From assembly GCF_017876595.1 (NCBI RefSeq), contig NZ_JAGIOG010000001.1:1426001-1490000 (forward strand): a DNA stretch of 64,000 nucleotides. Direction: 5' to 3'. The translations under genes and the position numbers were made by a program. Source of the DNA: Aeromicrobium fastidiosum. Its GTDB lineage: Bacteria > Actinomycetota > Actinomycetes > Propionibacteriales > Nocardioidaceae. The notes under the pieces were generated by a model. The model had not been told where the DNA came from. It ran no database searches and saw only the letters and a list, made by a program, of their open reading frames with translations. Below, one piece after another: positions 23,702 through 30,840 of the stretch (positions are counted from its first letter, which is position 1; every line of letters starts with the position of its first letter).

Positions 23702-25123
23702 TCAAGCCGCGAGCACGACGTCCGGATGCTCGACCGCCTCGTCGTCGACCCGGCGCAGCGCCGCCCACGCCGCGGCCGCGCCCGCGACGACCAATGCGCC
23801 GGCGACCAGGAGGCCGAGCCGGTAGCCGCTCAGGAACGCGTCGAGCGGCAGCGCCCCTGACGCGAGCGCGGAGTCCTGGCGGGAGGTCAGGATGACGCCG
23901 ATGACGGTGATGCCGAGCAGCCCGGCCAGCTCGCGCGAGGTGTTGAAGACGCCCGAGGCCACCCCCGCCTGGTCCTGCGGCATGATGCCGAGCACGACGG
24001 CGGTCAGCGGGATCGTCAGCCCGCCGCCGATGCCCATCGCGACGAAGCTGGGCATCAGGTCGAGCATCCCGGCGTCCTGGCCGAACAGCGCGACCGACGC
24101 GATCGAGACCCCCATCAGCCCCATGCCGAGGCTGACCGACCGGTGCGCACCGAACCTGCGGGCGATGCCCTCCGAGCTCGCGGCGGCGACGGCCATGCAC
24201 AGTGCCATCGGGACGAAGGTGAGCCCGGCCCGGGTGGGTGAGAAGCCCAGCACGCCCTGCAGGTAGAGGGAGGTGAAGAAGTAGATGCCGAACAGCCCGA
24301 ACGCCCACAGCATGAGCGAGACGAGAGCACCGGTGTAGACACGGTCGCGGAACAGCCCGAGGTCGACCATCGGGTCGGTCACGGTGAGCTCGACCCGGAC
24401 GAACCACGCGGCGGTGACGGCGGCGACCGCGAACGACAGCAGGATGGGCGCTGAGTCCCAGCCGCGGCCGTTGCCCTCGATCAGCGCGAACGTCAGCGTC
24501 GACAGCGATATCGTCGACGCGACGAGGCCCCACAGGTCGAGGCGACGCTCGACGGCGTCCCGCGACTCGTCGATGGCCCACACGGCGAGGGCGGCGGTCG
24601 CGAGGCCGAGCGGCACGTTGATGAAGAAGATCCACTCCCAGGCGACGTGCTGGCTCAGCAGGCCGCCCAGGAGTGGGCCGGCCGCCAGGGCCAGCGCACC
24701 GACGGCACCCCAGACGCCGACCGCGACGTTGCGCTCGCGCTTGTCGGTGAAGGTCGCCGAGATGATCGCGAGCGTGGTCGGGGTCAGCAGCGCGGCCCCC
24801 ACGCCCTGCACCGCACGGGCTCCGATGAGCATCTCGACGTTGCCCGCGAGGCCTGCGCCGAGAGAGGCGACCGTGAAGACACCCAGCCCCATGAGAAAGA
24901 TGCGCCGTCGGCCCAGCAGGTCGGCAAGTCGTCCGCCGATCAGCATCAGGCCGGCGAAGGTCAGGATGTACGAGCTGACGACCCATTCCATGCCTGCGGT
25001 GCTGAGCCCGAGATCGTCCTCGATCACGGGGATCGCGACGTTGATGATGTTGTTGTCGAGGTACGTCATGAACGTCGCCAGTGCGACGGCCACGAGGGCC
25101 CAGATGTTTCTGCGGTCGTCCAT
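23702..25123 (-). CDS. MFS drug exporter, DHA2 (EmrB/QacA) family
   Basis: This 473-aa proton-driven exporter has about 14 hydrophobic helices. The family marks are TYLDNNIINVAIPVIEDDLG in helix 1, GGRLADLLGRRR between helices 2 and 3, RAVQGVGAALLTPTTLA in helix 4, and GPLLGGLL in motif C of helix 5, which identifies an antiporter. ATG 25123 has an AAAGGAG ribosome site. It is divergent from a TetR gene with which it shares a 70-bp promoter region containing a palindrome, the classic repressor/efflux pair. Substrate unknown, probably a cationic or amphiphilic toxic compound. Confidence 0.88.
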   Translation of the reverse strand: MDDRRNIWALVAVALATFMTYLDNNIINVAIPVIEDDLGLSTAGMEWVVSSYILTFAGLMLIGGRLADLLGRRRIFLMGLGVFTVASLGAGLAGNVEMLIGARAVQGVGAALLTPTTLAIISATFTDKRERNVAVGVWGAVGALALAAGPLLGGLLSQHVAWEWIFFINVPLGLATAALAVWAIDESRDAVERRLDLWGLVASTISLSTLTFALIEGNGRGWDSAPILLSFAVAAVTAAWFVRVELTVTDPMVDLGLFRDRVYTGALVSLMLWAFGLFGIYFFTSLYLQGVLGFSPTRAGLTFVPMALCMAVAAASSEGIARRFGAHRSVSLGMGLMGVSIASVALFGQDAGMLDLMPSFVAMGIGGGLTIPLTAVVLGIMPQDQAGVASGVFNTSRELAGLLGITVIGVILTSRQDSALASGALPLDAFLSGYRLGLLVAGALVVAGAAAAWAALRRVDDEAVEHPDVVLAA

Positions 25124-25139
25124 GACCACTCCTTTACGT

Positions 25140-25158
25140 TGTACATTTACGATGTACA
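25140..25158. promoter_or_regulatory. Operator-like palindrome between exporter and tetR
   Basis: TGTACAT-TTACG-ATGTACA is a perfect inverted repeat with 7-bp arms and a 5-bp spacer, 17 bp from the exporter ATG and about 34 bp from the tetR GTG. A -10-like TATAGT lies at 25180-25185, so tetR mRNA is probably nearly leaderless. The region is AT-rich compared with its surroundings. It is the expected binding site for the adjacent TetR protein. Confidence 0.7.
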
Positions 25159-25192
25159 GGAACTGCACCATATATGTCGTATAGTTGTCAAC

Positions 25193-25855
25193 GTGAAGGC
25201 CAAGATCTCCCTGAATCGCGACGAGGTAGTCGCCAGCGCCCTGCGCATCGTCGACGAGCAGGGGCTCGACGCGCTGACCGTCCGCAGGGTCGCCGACGAG
25301 TTCGGCGTGACGCCCATGGCTCTGTACTGGCACTTCTCCAACAAGGACGCCCTGCTCGACGCCGTCGGCGATGCGGTCGTCGCCGGTCTGCGGCTGCCCG
25401 ACCTAGCGCTCGACCTCGAGCACTACCTCGGCGAGGCGATGACGGCGCTCGTCGACGTCATGCGGGCGCATCCGCGGGCCGCGTCGCTGCTGCCGCACCG
25501 GATCCTGCTCACCGATCCCGGACGCGAGATCACCGAGGCGACGCTCGACAAGCTCATGACCGCGGGGTTCGACGTCGACAAGGCCGCTGCCGTGGCGCAC
25601 TACGCCATGATGATCGCCACGACGCTGGTCGCTGCGGAGCCGGGTGCCGAGACCTCGATCAAGCCCGCCGATCGCGGCGCGGCGCTCGAGGCGAAGCTGG
25701 CGCTGCTGCAGTCGCTGCCGGCCGACCGCTACCCCCGCCTGCGGGTCGCCGCCCCGGCGATGGTCGAGTGCGGCGACTCCGACGAGTACTACGCCGATGC
25801 GGTGGGCATCTTCGTCGCCGGGGTCATGGCCGACGCGCGAGCATTGACGTCCTGA
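25193..25855 (+). CDS. TetR-family repressor of the adjacent exporter
   Basis: This 220-aa regulator has the TetR HTH at residues about 10-55: EVVASALRIVDEQGLDALT, VRRVADEFGVTPMALYWHFSNKDALLDAV. The C-terminal ligand domain (EATLDKLMTAGFDVDKAAAVAHYAM) resembles the TetR_C/TetR-class tetracycline repressor branch, so it should bind an effector and dissociate from DNA. GTG 25193 is the only start close before the HTH and follows a -10-like TATAGT by 7 nt, suggesting leaderless translation. It most likely represses itself and the divergent exporter. Confidence 0.86.
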   Translation: MKAKISLNRDEVVASALRIVDEQGLDALTVRRVADEFGVTPMALYWHFSNKDALLDAVGDAVVAGLRLPDLALDLEHYLGEAMTALVDVMRAHPRAASLLPHRILLTDPGREITEATLDKLMTAGFDVDKAAAVAHYAMMIATTLVAAEPGAETSIKPADRGAALEAKLALLQSLPADRYPRLRVAAPAMVECGDSDEYYADAVGIFVAGVMADARALTS

Positions 25856-25882
25856 CGCGCACCTGCGACGCACCCGGACGTG

Positions 25883-25947
25883 CCGAGGGGCGGTGCGCCA
25901 GCGTCCACTTCTGCGACGAAGGTGGACGCCAGCGCACCGCCCCTCGG
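25883..25947. terminator. Long hairpin between convergent tetR and acyl-CoA dehydrogenase genes
   Basis: CCGAGGGGCGGTGCGC at 25883 begins a 26-base arm that pairs with 25922-25947 in 24 of 26 positions (one two-base internal mismatch), closing a 13-base loop. It lies between two convergent stop codons and probably works as a bidirectional terminator. Confidence 0.65.
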
Positions 25948-25961
25948 GCGGTTGGCCCTGA

Positions 25962-27104
25962 TCAGGGCAGGGGCTCGACGGCCTCGTGGTCGTCCAGGGT
26001 CTTCGACAGCGCGGTCAGATGGTGACGGCCGTCGCCGAGGGCGTGATCGATCGCGGTGAGCCGGCTCGTGTAGTGACCGACGCTGTACTCGGCGGTCATG
26101 CCGATGCCGCCGTGCAGCTGGATGGCCTCCTGCCCGATGTGCCGGCCGGCCTTGCTGACCTGCAGCTTCGCCCGTGACGCCGCTTCGAGCACTGCTGCGT
26201 CGTCGCCACCGTCGAGCTGGACGAGCGTCGCCCAGGTGACGGTCGAGCGGGCGAGCTCGAGCGACACGTACATGTCGGCGGCCCGGAACGTCAGCGCCTG
26301 GAACGTCATGAGCGGGACGCCGAACTGCTTGCGCGACTTCAGGTACTCGGTCGTGGTCTCCAGGGCGAAGGCCATCGCGCCGAGCGCCTCGTGGCCGTAG
26401 GCGATCTGCGCGGCAGCGACGGCCGACGCGATGACATCGGACTGGTCGGCACCGGGCTCGCCCAGCGGCGTCGCCGGCGTCGAGTCGAACGCCACGTGCG
26501 CCGCGCGTCCGCCGTCGAACGTCGCGTACGACGTGCGGGTCAGGCCCGAGGCGTCCGGCTGGACGACGAACAGACCCGTGCCGCCGTCGATCGTCGCGCT
26601 GACGATCAGCAGGTCGGCGCGAGCGCCACCCAGCACGGGCTCCTTGACGCCCGAGAGCGTCCACGCGTCGCCGTCCTTGGTCGCCGTGACCGTCGGCACC
26701 TCGCTGTAGCGGTTGCCGGGCTCGGTGTGGGCGAACGCCGGGACGAGCTGGCCCTCGGCGAGCGCTCCGATGATCTCGGCGCGCTGCTCGGCGGTGCCGG
26801 CGGCGGCCACGAGACCACCCGCGAGCACGACAGCCTCGACGTACGGCTCGGGGGCGATGACGCGCCCGATCTCCTCCGCGACGATCGAGACCTCGACGGG
26901 ACCGGCGCCGAAGCCGCCGTCCTCCTCGGCGAAGGGCAGCCCCAGGGCACCCATCTCGGCGAGTCGCTGCCAGGTCTTCTCGTCCCAGCCGGGATCGGTC
27001 TTGGTGACGGTGCGACGGTCCTCGGACGAGCCGTAGGCCTTGCCGAGGAGTCCGCGCACGGCGTCGCGCAGCGCGGTCTGCTCGGAGTCGAGTGTGAAGT
27101 CCAT
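25962..27104 (-). CDS. Acyl-CoA dehydrogenase family protein, beta-like subunit
   Basis: This 380-aa flavoprotein has the acyl-CoA dehydrogenase fold: N-terminal helical domain (FTLDSEQTALRDAVRGLL), FAHTEPGNRY in the beta domain, and the C-terminal helices QFGVPLMTFQALTFRAADMY and AIQLHGGIGMTAEY. The usual catalytic segment with EGT after the GG-x-G helix is missing, as in one partner of the two-subunit sterol/side-chain dehydrogenases of actinobacteria. The companion gene is one base upstream, so a heteromeric enzyme is likely. It would oxidise an acyl-CoA at the alpha-beta bond; substrate unknown. Confidence 0.84.
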   Translation of the reverse strand: MDFTLDSEQTALRDAVRGLLGKAYGSSEDRRTVTKTDPGWDEKTWQRLAEMGALGLPFAEEDGGFGAGPVEVSIVAEEIGRVIAPEPYVEAVVLAGGLVAAAGTAEQRAEIIGALAEGQLVPAFAHTEPGNRYSEVPTVTATKDGDAWTLSGVKEPVLGGARADLLIVSATIDGGTGLFVVQPDASGLTRTSYATFDGGRAAHVAFDSTPATPLGEPGADQSDVIASAVAAAQIAYGHEALGAMAFALETTTEYLKSRKQFGVPLMTFQALTFRAADMYVSLELARSTVTWATLVQLDGGDDAAVLEAASRAKLQVSKAGRHIGQEAIQLHGGIGMTAEYSVGHYTSRLTAIDHALGDGRHHLTALSKTLDDHEAVEPLP

Positions 27105-27105
27105 G

Positions 27106-28284
27106 TCAGCCCCTCAGTCCCAGGATCGTCCCGGCGATGATCTGTCGTTGCACCTCGTTGGAGCCGCCGTAGATCGACGCCTTCCGGTAGTTGAGGTAGT
27201 TGGTCGTGGCGACGCGCGCGAGATCGGGCACATCGGAGCCGTCGGCTGCGCCGGTGGCGAGGGCGTTGGGGCCCGCGAGGTCGACCCACAGCTCGGTCAC
27301 GGCCTGCTGCAGGACCGTGCCCTGCAGCTTCAGCACGGACGAGGCGGGGTGCGGCTTGCCGTCGGCGGAGTTCGCGACGACGCGCAGCGCCGTCAGCTCG
27401 AGGGCCAGCAGGTCGTTCTCGAGCTCGGCGATCTGCGCGGCAACCAAGGGGTCGTCGAGCAGCGACGTGCCACCGGCACCGGCAGTCTTGGCGTACTCCT
27501 TGGCCTGGGCCAGGGTGCGCTTGGTCGATCCGACGGGGGCGACGCCCACGCGCTCGTTGCCGAGCAGGAACTTGGCGTAGTCCCAGCCCTTGTTCTCCTC
27601 GCCGACGAGGTTCTCGGCCGGCACGCGCACGTTGTCGAAGAAGACCTCGTTGACCTCGTGCCCGCCGTCGATCAGCTCGATCGGGCGGACCGTGAGGCCC
27701 GGTGACGTCATGTCGATCAGCAGGAACGAGATGCCGGCCTGCTTCTTGACGTCGGGATCGGTGCGCACGAGCGTGAAGATCCAGTCGCCGTACTGGCCGA
27801 GGGTCGTCCACGTCTTCTGTCCGTTGACGACGTACTCGTCGCCCTCCTTGACCGCCGTGGTCCGCAGCGAGGCGAGATCGGAGCCGGCGTCGGGCTCGGA
27901 GAATCCCTGCGACCACCAGATGTCGAGGTTGGCCGTCTTGGGCAGGAAGCGCTCCTTGATCTCCTGGGAGCCGAAGGCGGCGATGACGGGGCCGACCATC
28001 GAGGCGTTGAAGGCCAGCGGCGGCATGACGCCGGCCAGCTGCATCTCCTCGTGCCAGATGTGGCGCTGGAGCGGCGTCCAATCCTTGCCGCCCCACTCGA
28101 CGGGCCAGTTGGGCACCGCGATGCCGGCGGCGTTCATCGCCTGCATCGACCGGACGATCTGGTCCTTGGACAGCTCGCGGCGTGCCGCGACGGTGTCACG
28201 GATGTCCTGCGGGATCTGGGTGGTGAAGAACGTACGCATCTCCTCGCGGAAGGCGATGTCCTCGTCTGACAGCTGCAGCTTCAT
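27106..28284 (-). CDS. Acyl-CoA dehydrogenase family protein, alpha-like subunit
   Basis: This 392-aa protein carries the FAD- and substrate-binding motifs WWSQGFSEPDAGSDLASL, VNGQKTWTTLGQYGDW and DNVRVPAENLVGEENKGWDYAK, plus the C-terminal IYGGSNEVQRQIIA, in which GGSNE replaces the more usual EGTxE. This subclass (FadE17/FadE26-like) is common in actinobacterial sterol and lipid catabolism and often pairs with a second dehydrogenase subunit, here encoded one base downstream. ATG 28284 has a GAGGAG ribosome site and excludes a long shadow frame. Electrons would pass to ETF. Confidence 0.86.
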   Translation of the reverse strand: MKLQLSDEDIAFREEMRTFFTTQIPQDIRDTVAARRELSKDQIVRSMQAMNAAGIAVPNWPVEWGGKDWTPLQRHIWHEEMQLAGVMPPLAFNASMVGPVIAAFGSQEIKERFLPKTANLDIWWSQGFSEPDAGSDLASLRTTAVKEGDEYVVNGQKTWTTLGQYGDWIFTLVRTDPDVKKQAGISFLLIDMTSPGLTVRPIELIDGGHEVNEVFFDNVRVPAENLVGEENKGWDYAKFLLGNERVGVAPVGSTKRTLAQAKEYAKTAGAGGTSLLDDPLVAAQIAELENDLLALELTALRVVANSADGKPHPASSVLKLQGTVLQQAVTELWVDLAGPNALATGAADGSDVPDLARVATTNYLNYRKASIYGGSNEVQRQIIAGTILGLRG

Positions 28285-28337
28285 GGGTCTCCTCGGCATG
28301 GGCCTACTGGCGCGTAACCTTGATACCACCCCTGCGG

Positions 28338-29642
28338 TCATCTCCGCTTGGCGCGGGCTCTCAACGGTCCGACCAGGCGGGGCCCGGCGAGTCGCTGCTC
28401 GAGCCTCCGGGCCTCCCGGCGCAGGGGCTGCGCGATGTACTCGCCGAGGATCACGCCCGCCGCGAGCGAGATCGCCACGGCGATCGCGGTGATCATCGCG
28501 AGGATGCCGGCGAGGTCGTCGGCGGCCAGCAGGCCCAGACCCCGGTAGATCGAGACACCCGGCAGCAGGGGGACGATCGCGGCGGTGACGATCACGAGCG
28601 GCGGCACGTTGACGCGGCTCGCGACGCCGTAGCTGACCAGGCCGATGAAGATCGCCGCGACGGCTGCGGGCCATGCCCGTCCGACGTCGCGCTCGGCGAT
28701 CAGCAGGTAGATCGCGGCGGCACCGCCGGCGATGACGGCGATGGGCAGCAGGACGCGGCGGGGTGCGTAGGCGGCGAAGGCGAACGCCGCCGCGGCCACG
28801 GCTGCGCCCGCGACCATCAGGGGCAGCCGTGACAGACCGGACGCTCCGGGCTCGACTGTCAGCTCGACCCCCACGAGCCGGCCGAACGTGAGCCCGCCGC
28901 TGACCCCGACGATCACGCCGATCGTCGACATCATGACCTCGAGCACGCGGGCGTTGGCGGTGACGTAGAAGTTGGTCAGCGCGTCCTGGATCGCGCCGAT
29001 CAGCCCCAGCCCGGCCAGGAGCATCACGATGCTCGCGGTGATGACCAGCGACGAGTCGGCCTGGATGTGCGTGGCGGCCACGCCCACGGCGAGCAGGGAC
29101 GCGAACAGCCCGCCTGCCGCCTGGCCGTAGAAGTGCGGCAGGCGCAGCCGGGAGATGTACCGCTGGAGCACCTCGATGCCCATCGCGGCCACGGCGGCGA
29201 TCAGCGTGACGGTGAGGTCTCCGCCGATGAGCAGCGCGATGCCGGCACCGACGAGGCCGGACGCCAGCGTGACGGCCCAGCGCGGTGCCCGGTGGCCCGT
29301 CGAGGAGATCTGCGCCAGCCGGATGCGGGCCTCGTCGAGGTCGATCTCGTCGGCGAGCAGGTCGGCGACGAGATGGTCGACACGGGTGAGGTCGTCGAAG
29401 TCGGTCTCGCGATGCGTGACGTGGCGCGTGAGCGACAGGGGCGGCTCGTCGAACGACTCCTGGTGGCTGAGGGTCAGCGTCGTGAACGTGACGTCGACGG
29501 CCACCTGCCGCATGCCGAGGTGGTGCGCGACCGACGACATCGTGGCCGTGACGTCGGCGGCACCGGCACCGTTGGAGAGCAGCATCTCGCCCACGCGCAG
29601 CGCGAGGTCGAGGGTCTGGTGCATCTGGCGGGTGCTGGTCAC
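28338..29642 (-). CDS. ThrE-like threonine/serine exporter family protein
   Basis: This 434-aa protein has the ThrE plan: a soluble N-terminal part (DLALRVGEMLLSNGAGAADVTATM with the basic-to-acidic stretch up to residue 120) and about ten membrane helices from residue 125 onward in two blocks of five. LSNGAGAxDVT and the TFTTLTLSHQ segment are typical of the DUF1212 half. It probably exports threonine, serine or small peptides using the proton gradient. GTG 29642 is chosen; ATG 29624 is an alternative. It is divergent from the hydrolase gene with a 96-nt gap. Confidence 0.83.
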   Translation of the reverse strand: MTSTRQMHQTLDLALRVGEMLLSNGAGAADVTATMSSVAHHLGMRQVAVDVTFTTLTLSHQESFDEPPLSLTRHVTHRETDFDDLTRVDHLVADLLADEIDLDEARIRLAQISSTGHRAPRWAVTLASGLVGAGIALLIGGDLTVTLIAAVAAMGIEVLQRYISRLRLPHFYGQAAGGLFASLLAVGVAATHIQADSSLVITASIVMLLAGLGLIGAIQDALTNFYVTANARVLEVMMSTIGVIVGVSGGLTFGRLVGVELTVEPGASGLSRLPLMVAGAAVAAAAFAFAAYAPRRVLLPIAVIAGGAAAIYLLIAERDVGRAWPAAVAAIFIGLVSYGVASRVNVPPLVIVTAAIVPLLPGVSIYRGLGLLAADDLAGILAMITAIAVAISLAAGVILGEYIAQPLRREARRLEQRLAGPRLVGPLRARAKRR

Positions 29643-29738
29643 ACGTCCATCATGGAGGTCGCGGCACGTGCGCCCAAGCGCGGATCTGCGGGAGCGGCGT
29701 AGGGTTCGGCTGACGGCCCGCGAACGCAGGAGAATCGA

Positions 29739-30722
29739 ATGACACGGTGGGTTCCCGACGAGCTCGGAGACGGCTACGAGCAGCACACGATCCCCCTCGG
29801 CGACGACCCCGACGGCGAGGGCGTCGTCGAGGCGACCCTGGTGCGTCGTGCCGCTCCGGAGGACGTCCGCGCGGCGGTGATCTACGTCCACGGCTTCAGC
29901 GACTACTTCTTCCAAAAGGAGATGGCCGACTTCTTCGCCGAACGGGGATTCGCCTTCTACGCGCTCGACCTGCGCAAGTGCGGACGCTCGCGCCGTGACG
30001 GCCAGACGGGGCACTACGTGTCCGACCTCGCGCTGTACGACGCCGAGCTCGACGCGGCGCTCGAGATCGTCCGCGAGGAGACCGCCGGTGTGCCGGTGCT
30101 GCTGTCGGCGCACTCGACGGGCGGGCTCATCGTCCCGCTGTGGCTCGACCGGCTCAACCGCCGTCCGGGCGGGACGAGGGGCGCAGGCGTCTCCGGCGTC
30201 GTGCTCAACAGCCCGTGGTTCGACCTGCAGGGCAAGCCGTGGATGCGGACGGTCGGCACGCAGGTCATCGGTCTGGTGGCCAAGGTCAGGCCCACGGCGA
30301 TGATGAAGCTGCCCGCCACGGATGCCTACGGCACGAGCCTGCACGTCAGCGGACACGGCGAGTGGGAGTTCAACACCGTCTTCAAGCCGCTCAACGGCTT
30401 CCCCGTCGCCTACGGGTGGCTGACGGCGGTCCGTCGTGGGCACGCGCGGCTGCATCGTGGTCTCGACATCGGCGTGCCGTCGCTCGTCCTGCGGTCGACG
30501 AAGTCGCGGTTCGCCCGCGCGTGGTCGCCGGAGGTCGACGAGGCCGATGCCGTGCTCGACGTCAAGCAGATCGCGCGCTGGGCCGGATGCCTCGGCGACG
30601 CCGTGACGGTCGTGCCCGTCGACAAGGCGCGCCACGACGTGTTCATCTCCAAGGCCGAGCCCCGCGAGGCGGCGTACGCCGCGGTCGACGCCTGGATGCG
30701 GGCGCAGGGCATCACGTCCTGA
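29739..30722 (+). CDS. Alpha/beta hydrolase (serine aminopeptidase S33/monoglyceride lipase type)
   Basis: This 327-aa cytoplasmic hydrolase shows AAVIYVHGFSDYFFQ (oxyanion HG), FYALDLRKCGRS, the nucleophile elbow SAHSTGG (Ser in the GxSxG-like position), and DKARHDVFISK for the catalytic His near residue 298. The size and HG-x4-YF start match Hydrolase_4 lysophospholipase-like enzymes. ATG 29739 has a GCAGGAGAA ribosome site. It ends 118 nt before dnaX with a hairpin in between. The ester substrate is unknown. Confidence 0.86.
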   Translation: MTRWVPDELGDGYEQHTIPLGDDPDGEGVVEATLVRRAAPEDVRAAVIYVHGFSDYFFQKEMADFFAERGFAFYALDLRKCGRSRRDGQTGHYVSDLALYDAELDAALEIVREETAGVPVLLSAHSTGGLIVPLWLDRLNRRPGGTRGAGVSGVVLNSPWFDLQGKPWMRTVGTQVIGLVAKVRPTAMMKLPATDAYGTSLHVSGHGEWEFNTVFKPLNGFPVAYGWLTAVRRGHARLHRGLDIGVPSLVLRSTKSRFARAWSPEVDEADAVLDVKQIARWAGCLGDAVTVVPVDKARHDVFISKAEPREAAYAAVDAWMRAQGITS

Positions 30723-30732
30723 CCACCAGATG

Positions 30733-30781
30733 TGTGACGTCCTGCACCGGTGCTGCCGCCAGATCGGTGCACGGCGTCACA
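30733..30781 (+). terminator. Inverted repeat between hydrolase and dnaX
   Basis: Seventeen-base arms at 30733-30749 (TGTGACG start) and 30765-30781 (CGTCACA end) match in 15 positions around a 15-base loop. It could end the hydrolase transcript. The outer TGTGACG/CGTCACA resembles a cAMP-receptor-type site, so a regulatory role for dnaX cannot be excluded. A -10-like TATAGA follows at 30827-30832. Confidence 0.4.
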
Positions 30782-30840
30782 AATCTCGGGCGGGGTGTGC
30801 GGGGCTCGCTCCTGTCTCCGGCGGTCTATAGAGTTCACGT

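Noticed and set aside
28338-30635. A 765-codon minus-strand open frame
   Set aside because: Only its C-terminal 434 codons are the ThrE-like protein; the first 330 run antisense to the alpha/beta hydrolase gene and have the composition of a shadow frame.
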